A stretch of DNA of 64,000 bases from JARRLC01 sp050290865 (GTDB lineage: Bacteria; Pseudomonadota; Alphaproteobacteria; Rhizobiales; Rhodomicrobiaceae): positions 62,001-126,000 of the forward strand of contig JBNKIW010000002.1 of assembly GCA_050290865.1 (NCBI GenBank), read 5' to 3'. Positions 17,521 through 24,597 of this stretch are shown here, piece by piece. Numbering within the stretch: position 1 is the first letter of the stretch; the number at the start of each line of letters is the position of its first letter. The notes beneath the pieces were generated by a model. The model was given only the letters and a program-made list of their open reading frames with translations. It was not told where the DNA came from and did not search any database. A program made the position numbers and the translations under genes.

Positions 17521-17556
17521 ATTCGCTGCCTATAGAAATGGCAGTGCTGGGCGAAT
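17521..17556. promoter_or_regulatory. Nested inverted repeat in the divergent promoter region (candidate operator)
   Basis: ATTCGC (17521-17526) pairs with GCGAAT (17551-17556), and inside it CTGCC (17526-17530) pairs with GGCAG (17540-17544). It lies in the 340-base gap between the ABC operon and the TPP-enzyme gene, where a regulator of both would bind. The remaining gap is AT-rich and otherwise featureless to me. Confidence 0.4.
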
Positions 17557-17623
17557 GAAATTGTATTGGACACATACCGGCGAAAAACACTCCATTAGGT
17601 TTTTAGCGAGTGGATGGTTTTGC

Positions 17624-19495
17624 ATGTCGGAACGAAGCGCTCCGCCGTCCCGCGGCAAGGGGATCGCCCGGGGGATCGCCAATGTCCCTGGGGCGACAGA
17701 TAACGGTGATCCTGTATTCCTCGAACGTCCGGCATTGTACCTAGAAAGGACGGAGCCCCTCTTTGGCAGCGATGTTATAGCCGACGCGCTGCGCGCCGTG
17801 GGGGTACCTTATGTCGCACTCAATCCTGGCGCCAGCTTCCGTGGGTTGCATGACAGCCTCGTCAACTATCTGGGAAACAGTCGGCCCACGCTCCTTCTAT
17901 GCCTTCACGAAGAGCACGCGGTGGCCATCGCGCATGGTTACGCCAAGGTGACCGGACGCGCCATGGCCGCGGCCGTGCACTCCAATGTCGGACTGTTTCA
18001 CGGCACGATGGCGATCTTCAACGCGTGGTGCGACCGCATGCCGGTGATCGTGATCGGCGCGACGGGTCCGGTGGACGCGGTAAAGCGGCGGCCCTGGATC
18101 GACTGGATCCACACGGCGCGCGACCAGGGCGCGATCGTGCGTCCTTATGTGAAATGGGACGACCAGCCCGCCTCGCCCGAGGCCTCGCGCGAGGCCATCC
18201 TTCGCGGCGCATGGCTGGCCCAGAGCGCACCCATGGGACCGGTCTATATCAATCTCGATGCCGGGATGCAGGAGGCGCGGCTGGAAACGCCGCTGCCCCC
18301 CCTCAATGCGGCACGTCACATGCCGCCCGCCATTTTCGGACCGTCTCCGGACGCGCTCGCGGCGGCGGTCGCCGCGCTCCGCGAGGCTGAACGCCCCGTC
18401 ATCCTGGCCGGGCGCGTCTCGCGCGCTGCGAAGGGATGGAACGAACGCATCCGGCTTGCGGAGGCGACCGGCGCCCGCGTCGCCACCGATCTCAAAATCG
18501 GCGCCTGTTTCCCGACCGATCATCCGCAGCACGTCGGCGCGCCGGGCATTTATGCCGATAAACATGTGCAGGAGGTGCTGCGCGACGCCGACGTCATCCT
18601 CAGCCTGGATTGGGTCGATCTGGCCGGAACGCTTCGCACAGCCTTCGGCGGGGCCGCGCCCGGCGCGAAAATCATCCAGGTATCGCTGGATCACACGCTT
18701 CATAACGGCTGGAGCATGGATCATCATGCGCTGCCGCCCGCCGACATCTTCCTCGCCGCCGATACCGATTGCACCGTGAGTTTGCTGGTGGAGGCGCTTG
18801 AATCCACGGAACGGGATCTGCGCCCGGCATCATCGAACGGAACCGGCGTGCAAGACGTGCCGGCCGCTCCCGAGACCGACAGTGGCCTCACGGTGGGCAG
18901 GCTCGGCAGGGCGCTGAGGGAAGCCTGTGGCCGCCGCGACGTGTCGCTGCTGCATCTGCCTTTGTCGTGGAACGGTGCATTGTGGCCGTTCCGGCATCCG
19001 CTCGATTTCCTCGGCTCGGACGGCGGCGGCGGCGTCGGCGGCGGACCGGGAATAGCGGTCGGCGCGGCTCTCGCTCTGCGCGGCTCGGGCCGTCTGCCGG
19101 TTGCGATCTGCGGGGACGGCGATTTTCTCATGGGCATCACCGCGATCTGGACCGCGGCGCATTACCGCATCCCGCTGCTGATCGTCGTGGCCAACAATCG
19201 TTCGTTTTATAATGACGAGGTGCACCAGGAACGCGTGGCGCGGATGCGTGGACGGCCGGTTGAGAACAAGTGGATCGGGCAGCGTATCGCCGATCCGGAA
19301 GTCGATCTCGCCAGGATGGCAGAGGCTCAGGGCGCTGTGGGTTTCGGCCCGGTGACGGAACCGGAGGACCTGCCCGCTGTCTTCGGACAGGCCATCCAGG
19401 CGGTGGAAGGGGGTGCCGTGGCGGTGGTCGATGTTCATGTCGATCCAGGCTTCACGCCGGCGATGGCGTCATCCGCCAACGGCACGGGCCGGTAG
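17624..19495 (+). CDS. Thiamine-diphosphate-dependent enzyme (acetolactate synthase / benzoylformate decarboxylase superfamily)
   Basis: 623 residues from the ATG at 17624 (MSERSAPP); earlier in-frame starts exist at 17492 (TTG) and 17555 (ATG), so the start is uncertain. The cofactor-activating glutamate is in LHEEHAVAIAHGYAK (residues about 94-108). The ThDP/Mg motif is GDGDFLMG...VANNRSFYND near residues 499-527. The three-domain layout is complete. Such enzymes decarboxylate or ligate 2-oxo acids. The divergent ABC importer with a decarboxylase homologue suggests a catabolic 2-oxo acid, but neither benzoylformate decarboxylase nor acetolactate synthase can be assigned. Confidence 0.85.
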   Translation: MSERSAPPSRGKGIARGIANVPGATDNGDPVFLERPALYLERTEPLFGSDVIADALRAVGVPYVALNPGASFRGLHDSLVNYLGNSRPTLLLCLHEEHAVAIAHGYAKVTGRAMAAAVHSNVGLFHGTMAIFNAWCDRMPVIVIGATGPVDAVKRRPWIDWIHTARDQGAIVRPYVKWDDQPASPEASREAILRGAWLAQSAPMGPVYINLDAGMQEARLETPLPPLNAARHMPPAIFGPSPDALAAAVAALREAERPVILAGRVSRAAKGWNERIRLAEATGARVATDLKIGACFPTDHPQHVGAPGIYADKHVQEVLRDADVILSLDWVDLAGTLRTAFGGAAPGAKIIQVSLDHTLHNGWSMDHHALPPADIFLAADTDCTVSLLVEALESTERDLRPASSNGTGVQDVPAAPETDSGLTVGRLGRALREACGRRDVSLLHLPLSWNGALWPFRHPLDFLGSDGGGGVGGGPGIAVGAALALRGSGRLPVAICGDGDFLMGITAIWTAAHYRIPLLIVVANNRSFYNDEVHQERVARMRGRPVENKWIGQRIADPEVDLARMAEAQGAVGFGPVTEPEDLPAVFGQAIQAVEGGAVAVVDVHVDPGFTPAMASSANGTGR

Positions 19496-19584
19496 ACGCG
19501 CCGTCGCGTCATCCGCGAAACCACTCACTTCCGCTGGAAAAACCCCGGCTTTTTTCGGGCGTTGCCATGGCGGCGTCACACATT

Positions 19585-19616
19585 TGCACCAAATAGGTGA
19601 CAGAACGCTTGGTGCA
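19585..19616. promoter_or_regulatory. Perfect inverted repeat upstream of the LysR gene (candidate operator)
   Basis: TGCACCAA (19585-19592) and TTGGTGCA (19609-19616), 16 bases apart, about 90 bases upstream of the LysR start. The position suits autoregulation. The same 8-mer is not seen in the 17284-17623 divergent region. Confidence 0.42.
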
Positions 19617-19702
19617 GTGGCCATCAGTATACTACATTGGAAATTGGAAGGGACCCCGAAGCGGCAGGGGTGATTGAGCCGGTGCGATAAAGATCGCGAG
19701 CG

Positions 19703-20683
19703 GTGAGGGAGGGCACCATTAATCTTCGTCAGCTCCGCTACTTCGTGAAAGTTGCCGGACTTGGCAATATGACGAAGGCAGCAGAACAGTTGAATGTCGC
19801 GCAACCGGCCCTCGGCCTGCAGGTCAAGCAGCTTGAGGAGGAGTTAGGCATTCCCCTTTTGACGCGCCATTCGCGCGGTGTAGTTCCAACGCCCGCGGGA
19901 AAGAAGCTGCTCGACCGCGCGCAGAAAATCCTTCAACTCGTCGATGAGACGCGCATGGAGATCCTCTCGATGCATGGTGCGACGACGGAAACGCTGCGGC
20001 TCGGCCTGACCCCGAGCATCATGAAGCTCATCGGTTACGACCTCATCATCGAGGCGCGCGAGGAAATCCCGCAGCTTCTCGTGAGCGTGACGGAAGAGCT
20101 GGGATTCGTGCTGACCGAGACCCTCAAGCGCGGCGAGTTGGACATGGCCCTCATCTACGAGATCAAGGAGGAGCCGGGTTACACGCTCAGACCGCTTTTC
20201 GACGAACACCTTCTTTATGTCACTTCGCGCACCGACACCAACACCGGCCCGATTGCGCTCGCCGATGTTCTCAAGGAGCCGCTGGCCCTCCCCTGCGCAC
20301 GGGACTACATCCGCCGCCTCCTGGAAGTGGCCGCCGATGAGCGCGGCATGGACGTGAAAATCGCGTTCGAAGTCAATTCGCCGCTGGCGCTGAGGGCGAT
20401 CGTCCTGCACGACACGGCGCCGAGCGTGCTGCCCTTTGGCGCCGTGGCCGAGGAAATCCGCAACGGACTGGTCACCGCGCGGCCGATCGTCGATCCGGTA
20501 TTCGTGCGCCGGCTATATCTCGTGCGGCCGGTCGGCGGGCGGTTTTTCCATAACGAGGCAGCCATCGAGGCGCTCATGCAGCGGATGGCCGTGAGGCTGG
20601 CCCAATCCATGGGCGATCTGATGCGGTCGCCGTCTGCGGAACTGAGCGGCTACATGGCGCAGGAGGAGACGGTGGCGTCGTAG
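19703..20683 (+). CDS. LysR family transcriptional regulator (Nac/CbbR-like) of the catabolic cluster
   Basis: 326 residues from the GTG at 19703. The family start is usually MNLRQLRYF; here the matching place is an ATT at 19718 with GGAGG five bases upstream, so an ATT start (321 residues) is a real alternative. The helix-turn-helix is at residues about 22-55 (NMTKAAEQLNVAQPALGLQV) and the effector domain follows. Relatives often sit beside ABC importers with TPP enzymes or decarboxylases. It lies 207 bases downstream of the TPP-enzyme gene with its own putative operator, and is the probable regulator of the divergent units. Confidence 0.92.
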   Translation: MREGTINLRQLRYFVKVAGLGNMTKAAEQLNVAQPALGLQVKQLEEELGIPLLTRHSRGVVPTPAGKKLLDRAQKILQLVDETRMEILSMHGATTETLRLGLTPSIMKLIGYDLIIEAREEIPQLLVSVTEELGFVLTETLKRGELDMALIYEIKEEPGYTLRPLFDEHLLYVTSRTDTNTGPIALADVLKEPLALPCARDYIRRLLEVAADERGMDVKIAFEVNSPLALRAIVLHDTAPSVLPFGAVAEEIRNGLVTARPIVDPVFVRRLYLVRPVGGRFFHNEAAIEALMQRMAVRLAQSMGDLMRSPSAELSGYMAQEETVAS

Positions 20684-20772
20684 CGCTGGGGGCCGGGCTT
20701 CACCGTTTCGGCACGATCCTCGCGCAGAATGCCGGTGCGCCGCTTCCGCGCCCGCTTTTCAGGAGACACGCC

Positions 20773-21486
20773 ATGCTCGATCTCGCGACCCCTCAAGGCA
20801 GGATCATCGACGCCGCGTTGCGGCTTGCGGCAAGTGACGGCTGGAGCGGGCTGGCGCTCAGCCGCATCGCGGCGGAGGCGGGCATCGATCTGGCTGCCTT
20901 CCGGACGGTGTTTCGCTCCAAGGCGGAGATATTGGCCGCCTTCACGCGCGCGGTGGACGACGCGGTGCTCTCCAAGGCTGAGGCTGCTGAACCGGGTTCG
21001 GGTGCGCGAGACCGGCTGTTCGACGTGATGATGACACGTTTCGAGATCATGGCGCCCTACCGCGACGGCCTGCGGCGTATAAGGCATGATCTGAGGTTCC
21101 GCCCTGCCGAGGCCGCCGCTCAGCTCGGCGCGCTGACCTGCTCGCAATACTGGATGCTGGCCGCGGCGGGCATCGAGCCGGATGCCCCGAAATCGGTGGT
21201 CGGAGTGCCGGGATTGCTGAGCGTCTATGCGCGCGCATTCGACGTCTGGCTGGAGGACAGCGATCCGGGACTGGCCAAGACGATGGCTGCGCTGGACGGC
21301 AAGCTGCGGCGCGGCGAGCAGGTCATGCGGCGGCTCGATGACATTCGCGGTGCGGCCCGGCGCTTGGCCTGCGCGCTTTGCCCCCCGCGGCCCGAATGCC
21401 GCAAGGCGGCCGCCGCGCAAACCGAACCTGCCACAACCCCGCCGCAAACGGGCGGAGAGGAGCCTGCAACGGTACAAGCGACCTGA
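20773..21486 (+). CDS. TetR family transcriptional regulator
   Basis: 237 residues; the ATG has AGGAG eight bases upstream. The N-terminal helix-turn-helix reads GWSGLALSRIAAEAGIDLAA then FRTVFRSKAEILAAF at residues 23-60, a TetR domain somewhat unusual in replacing the common YxHFxxKxxL by FRTVFRSKAEIL. The C-terminal domain resembles COQ9-like or ubiquinone-linked TetR proteins, and the last 40 residues are Cys/Pro/Ala-rich and disordered. It is 89 bases downstream of the LysR gene. The target is unknown. Confidence 0.85.
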   Translation: MLDLATPQGRIIDAALRLAASDGWSGLALSRIAAEAGIDLAAFRTVFRSKAEILAAFTRAVDDAVLSKAEAAEPGSGARDRLFDVMMTRFEIMAPYRDGLRRIRHDLRFRPAEAAAQLGALTCSQYWMLAAAGIEPDAPKSVVGVPGLLSVYARAFDVWLEDSDPGLAKTMAALDGKLRRGEQVMRRLDDIRGAARRLACALCPPRPECRKAAAAQTEPATTPPQTGGEEPATVQAT

Positions 21487-21559
21487 GACAGATATCCTGC
21501 ATGCGTCAAGATGTCGCACACCACCTCGTGCCGGGCAACATCTCCGTAACCGCAAACAC

Positions 21560-21637
21560 CTAGTACAGCCCGCAGCAAGTTCGTACCCCGTTTGCCGCAC
21601 GCGCTTATACGAACTTGCTGCGGATAAGCTGTACTAG
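21560..21637 (+). repeat. Extragenic palindromic repeat, copy A
   Basis: 78 bases bounded by CTAGTACAG and CTGTACTAG (9-bp outer stem), a bulge (C versus ATAAG), a 16-bp perfect inner stem beginning CCGCAGCAAG, and a loop of about 22 bases containing TTTGCCGC. It resembles REP/BIME elements. Copy B, 13 bases away, is the same element in the opposite orientation; copy C is at 62448-62526. Confidence 0.85.
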
Positions 21638-21650
21638 ATTCAATAGGTTG

Positions 21651-21726
21651 CTAGTACGCCTGATCCGCGAGAAGTCCTGAAAGCACTCGCGGCAAATGGG
21701 TCAGGACTTCTCGCGGGGCGTACTAG
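21651..21726 (-). repeat. Extragenic palindromic repeat, copy B (inverted relative to A)
   Basis: Read on the minus strand it has the same plan as copy A: outer stem CTAGTACGCC/GGCGTACTAG, bulge ATCA, a perfect 16-bp inner stem beginning CCGCGAGAAG, and a 20-base loop with TTTGCCGC. The inner stem differs from A at several pairs but every change is compensated on the other arm. A and B together form a BIME-like inverted pair. Confidence 0.85.
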
Positions 21727-21803
21727 GGTGTCCTCAGCCGGGCGGCGCACCGCAACGGCGCCCAGGCGACAGCGTTTTGTTAGAATCAGCCTAAAATCGG
21801 GAT

Positions 21804-21832
21804 TTGACGCCAGTTTAGAATAATTCTAAATT
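21804..21832 (+). promoter_or_regulatory. Sigma70-type promoter with an embedded Irr/Fur-family palindrome (ICE-like box)
   Basis: TTGACG (21804-21809), a 17-base spacer and TAAATT (21827-21832) make a good promoter. The perfect 17-base palindrome TTTAGAATAATTCTAAA occupies 21814-21830, covering the spacer and part of the -10. It fits the iron-control element recognised by Irr in rhizobia as I remember it. A weaker half-copy TTAGAATCAGCCTAA is at 21780-21794. Binding here should repress the rubrerythrin operon. Confidence 0.72.
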
Positions 21833-21900
21833 GCCTCCCATATATCCCGCCGGAGCGGGACATTTCCGTATCCCGGCATCAAGCGCAAGGAGAATGTTGC

Positions 21901-22320
21901 ATGGCATCGTTGAAGGGCAGCAAGACCGAAGCCAATCTGAAAGAGGCCTTCGCGGGCGAATCGCAGGCCAATCGCCGCTATCTGTATTTCGCGCAGAAGG
22001 CCGACGTCGAAGGCTACAACGACGTTGCCAGCGTGTTCCGCTCCACCGCCGAAGGCGAAACCGGCCACGCCCACGGCCATCTCGAGTTTCTTGAGGCTTG
22101 CGGCGATCCGGCCACCGGCCTGCCCATCGGCAAGACGGACGCGAACCTGAAGGCCGCCGTCGCCGGCGAGACGCACGAATATACCGACATGTATCCCGGC
22201 ATGGCCCGCACCGCGCGCGACGAGGGCTTCGAGGAAATTGCCGAGTGGTTCGAGACGCTGGCCAAGGCGGAGCGTTCCCATGCGGGCCGCTTCCAGCGCG
22301 CTCTTGACGAGCTGAAATAA
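21901..22320 (+). CDS. rbr: Rubrerythrin (diiron domain only)
   Basis: 139 residues. The four-helix ferritin-like diiron site is complete: Glu20, Glu53 with His56 (EGETGH), Glu90/Glu93 (AGETHEYTD) and Glu124 with His127 (AERSH). The C-terminal rubredoxin domain of classical rubrerythrin is absent, so it must receive electrons from another protein, possibly the iron-sulfur protein encoded next. Rubrerythrins reduce hydrogen peroxide to water. The promoter carries an iron-responsive palindrome, which fits control of an iron-using protein. A hairpin follows the stop at 22332-22361. Confidence 0.95.
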   Translation: MASLKGSKTEANLKEAFAGESQANRRYLYFAQKADVEGYNDVASVFRSTAEGETGHAHGHLEFLEACGDPATGLPIGKTDANLKAAVAGETHEYTDMYPGMARTARDEGFEEIAEWFETLAKAERSHAGRFQRALDELK

Positions 22321-22331
22321 GCTCGGCTCCA

Positions 22332-22361
22332 GGCGGTCCGGCTGTGACGCACCGGGCCGCC
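22332..22361 (+). other. Intercistronic hairpin after rubrerythrin
   Basis: GGCGGTCCGG (22332-22341) pairs with CCGGGCCGCC (22352-22361), ten pairs including one wobble, with a 10-base loop and no T-run. It could protect the rubrerythrin part of the transcript from 3' decay and so raise it over the downstream genes. Confidence 0.5.
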
Positions 22362-22386
22362 TCCCCAACGTCATCCTCACGAGGAC

Positions 22387-23733
22387 ATGATGCGCGAAGG
22401 CGGATTAGATGCACCCGTCCGGCACCCGCTGGACTGGGAGAGTGAGAGCTTTTACGATGAGGCTGCGCTCGACGCCGAGCTGCGCCGCGTGTTCGACATC
22501 TGTCACGGCTGCCGCCGCTGCTTCAATCTTTGTGATTCCTTTCCGCGCCTGTTCGATCTGGTGGACGATTCGAAATCGGGCGAGCTGGACACGGTGGACT
22601 CTAAGGATTTCGCACCCGTCGTCGAGGCTTGCACGCTGTGCGACATGTGCTTCCTGACGAAGTGCCCCTATGTGCCGCCGCACGAATTCAATCTCGATTT
22701 CCCGCATCTGATGCTGCGCTATCGCGCGGTCGAGGCGCGCAAGAAGGGCGTGCCCTTCGCCGACCGGCAGCTCACCAAGACCGACCGCAACGGCCGCCTC
22801 GCCGGTCTGGCCGCCGGTCCGGTCAACTGGGCGACGCGCTGTTCGAACACGACCACGCGCGGCCTCATGGAGCGCGTTGCTGGCCTGCACCCGCAAGTCG
22901 AGCTGCCGAAATACAGCGGCAAGTCGTTCGAGAGCCTCGCACGCGAGCACGCGCCGGAGGTGAACCGCGAGGCGCCCGCCCACGGACGCAAGGCCGTGAT
23001 CTATGCGACCTGTTTCACGAACTACAACGACACCCGGATGGGCCTCGCCACCCGCGCCGTGCTGGCGAAGAACGGCGTCGATACGCAAGTGATCCATCCC
23101 CATTGCTGCGGTATGCCGCTTCTGGAACAGGGCCTCATCGGTGAAGTGGCGGAGAGCGCGAAAAAGGTGGCGGCGGCGTTCCGCCCCTGGATCGAGAAGG
23201 GCTACGACATCGTACCGCTGGTGCCGTCCTGCGCGCTGATGCTGAAATTCGAGTGGCCGCTGATCCTGGCCGAGGATGAGGACGTCAAGCTGCTGGCGAA
23301 ATCCACCTGGGATCTGAGCGAATACGTCGTCGACATCGCCAGGAAGGAGGGGCTGGCGCCCGGCCTGCGGCCCGTACCCGGCGGCATCGCGGTGCATATC
23401 GCCTGCCACGCCCGCGCGCAGAATATCGGGCAGAAGGGCGCCGAACTCGCGCAGTTGGTGCCCGAATCCGATGTGACTGTGATCGAGCGCTGCTCGGGTC
23501 ACGGCGGCGCCTGGGGCTACAAGACGGAGAATTTCGATGTCGCGCTGAAGGTGGGCAAACCCGTGGCGCGCTCCGCCGCGAACGCGAACAAGGCGTTCGT
23601 CGCCTCGGAATGCCCGCTGGCCGGCCTGCATATCTTGCAAGGCATCGAAAGGGTGGACGGGGAGGGCGCCAGGCCCGAATTGCTGAGCCACCCGATCATG
23701 CTTCTCGCACGCGCCTATGGGATCATCGAGTAG
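22387..23733 (+). CDS. Iron-sulfur oxidoreductase related to heterodisulfide reductase / GlpC
   Basis: 448 residues. Two CxxCxxCxxxC-type [4Fe-4S] sites lie near the start: Cys39, 42, 45, 49 (CHGCRRCFNLC) and Cys82, 85, 88, 93 (CTLCDMCFLTKC). The rest has CCG-like domains, with HPHCCGMPLLEQG in the first and ERCSGHGGAWGY in the second. The architecture matches GlpC and HdrD-like subunits that pass electrons between quinones or flavoproteins and partners. It sits between rubrerythrin and DUF3501, a recurrent trio in proteobacteria, so electron delivery to rubrerythrin is a reasonable inference, not a shown fact. Confidence 0.88.
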   Translation: MMREGGLDAPVRHPLDWESESFYDEAALDAELRRVFDICHGCRRCFNLCDSFPRLFDLVDDSKSGELDTVDSKDFAPVVEACTLCDMCFLTKCPYVPPHEFNLDFPHLMLRYRAVEARKKGVPFADRQLTKTDRNGRLAGLAAGPVNWATRCSNTTTRGLMERVAGLHPQVELPKYSGKSFESLAREHAPEVNREAPAHGRKAVIYATCFTNYNDTRMGLATRAVLAKNGVDTQVIHPHCCGMPLLEQGLIGEVAESAKKVAAAFRPWIEKGYDIVPLVPSCALMLKFEWPLILAEDEDVKLLAKSTWDLSEYVVDIARKEGLAPGLRPVPGGIAVHIACHARAQNIGQKGAELAQLVPESDVTVIERCSGHGGAWGYKTENFDVALKVGKPVARSAANANKAFVASECPLAGLHILQGIERVDGEGARPELLSHPIMLLARAYGIIE

Positions 23734-23741
23734 CTCGCCGT

Positions 23742-23806
23742 GCCGCGATGCTCGTCTGATCGCGGCTAGCGAAAAACACATGCCGCGATGCTCGCCTGAT
23801 CGCGGC
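23742..23806 (+). repeat. Tandem duplicated hairpin between the iron-sulfur and DUF3501 genes
   Basis: Two near-identical units start 40 bases apart (23742 and 23782). Each is GCCGCGAT, a 9-base loop, ATCGCGGC, then an A-rich run. They differ by one loop base (T/C at 23754 and 23794) and in the tail. There is no T-run on the coding strand, so they are not standard terminators; a role in mRNA processing or stability is possible. Confidence 0.8.
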
Positions 23807-23828
23807 GAGAAAAAAACGGAGCCACACC

Positions 23829-24419
23829 ATGCCGAACCGTCACGAACTCACCGCCGATGACATCCTGCCCATGGCCGAATACGCCAAGGTGCGTGGGCAG
23901 TCCCGCCGCCGGGTCACCGAGCGCAAGCGCAACCGCCGTGTCGAGGCCGGGCCTTACGTGACATTCTATTTCGAGAGCTGGGACACGATGTGGCTGCAGG
24001 TGCAGGAGATGATCCACATCGAGCAGGGCGGCGCCGAACAGGTGGCGGGCGAGTTGGAAGCCTACAATCCGCTGATCCCGAAGGGCCGCGAACTGGTCGC
24101 CACATTCATGATCGAAATCCCCGACGCGAGTTTGCGCAAGCGTATCCTCGCCACGCTCGGCGGCATCGAGGAGACGGCCTATATCGAGATCGGGACCGAG
24201 CGCGTCAAATGCATGGCCGAGACCGACCAGGACCGTACCACGGCGGACGGCAAGGCCTCGTCCGTGCAGTTCGTGCATTTCCCCTTCACGGACGCGCAGG
24301 TCGCGGCGATGAAACAGCCCGGCGCCAAGGTGACCGTCGGCCTGAACCATCCGAACTACACCCACGCGGCAGAACTGCCGGACGCGGTGCGCGCCGAACT
24401 CGCAGGCGATTTCGCCTGA
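23829..24419 (+). CDS. DUF3501 family protein
   Basis: 196 residues. The sequence has the DUF3501 features I remember: LTADDILPMAEYAKVR at the start, a basic stretch RRRVTERKRNRRVEAGPYVTFYFE, and QEMIHIEQGG around residue 60-70 followed by YNPLIPKGRELVATFMIEI. No catalytic motif is recognisable and there is no signal peptide or membrane helix, so it is a cytoplasmic protein. The family is found almost always next to rubrerythrin and an HdrD/GlpC-like protein, as here, but has no known biochemical role. It is the last gene of the operon. Confidence 0.9.
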   Translation: MPNRHELTADDILPMAEYAKVRGQSRRRVTERKRNRRVEAGPYVTFYFESWDTMWLQVQEMIHIEQGGAEQVAGELEAYNPLIPKGRELVATFMIEIPDASLRKRILATLGGIEETAYIEIGTERVKCMAETDQDRTTADGKASSVQFVHFPFTDAQVAAMKQPGAKVTVGLNHPNYTHAAELPDAVRAELAGDFA

Positions 24420-24597
24420 AAAACAGGAGATGAGGTGGCGCGCTCTGCCCGGCGCCGCTTCATTCTTCCGATCGCGGCCCTCCATCTTACGCAAACGATC
24501 TGCGAGCATATCGTCCCGCCGCGCAGGAATCGCTTGGCCGCGTCCCGGCTCGCTGGCATAAGGGCGCTCGACGGATGGCACGCGATGGGGACGCTCG

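Noticed and set aside
17492..17623. Longer N-terminus for the ThDP enzyme
   Set aside because: The extra 44 residues begin at TTG, are AT-rich at DNA level and lie over the candidate operator; the ATG at 17624 fits better, though this is not certain.
23742..23806. Reading the duplicated hairpins as terminators
   Set aside because: They are followed by A-runs, not T-runs, on the coding strand, and they lie within an operon.
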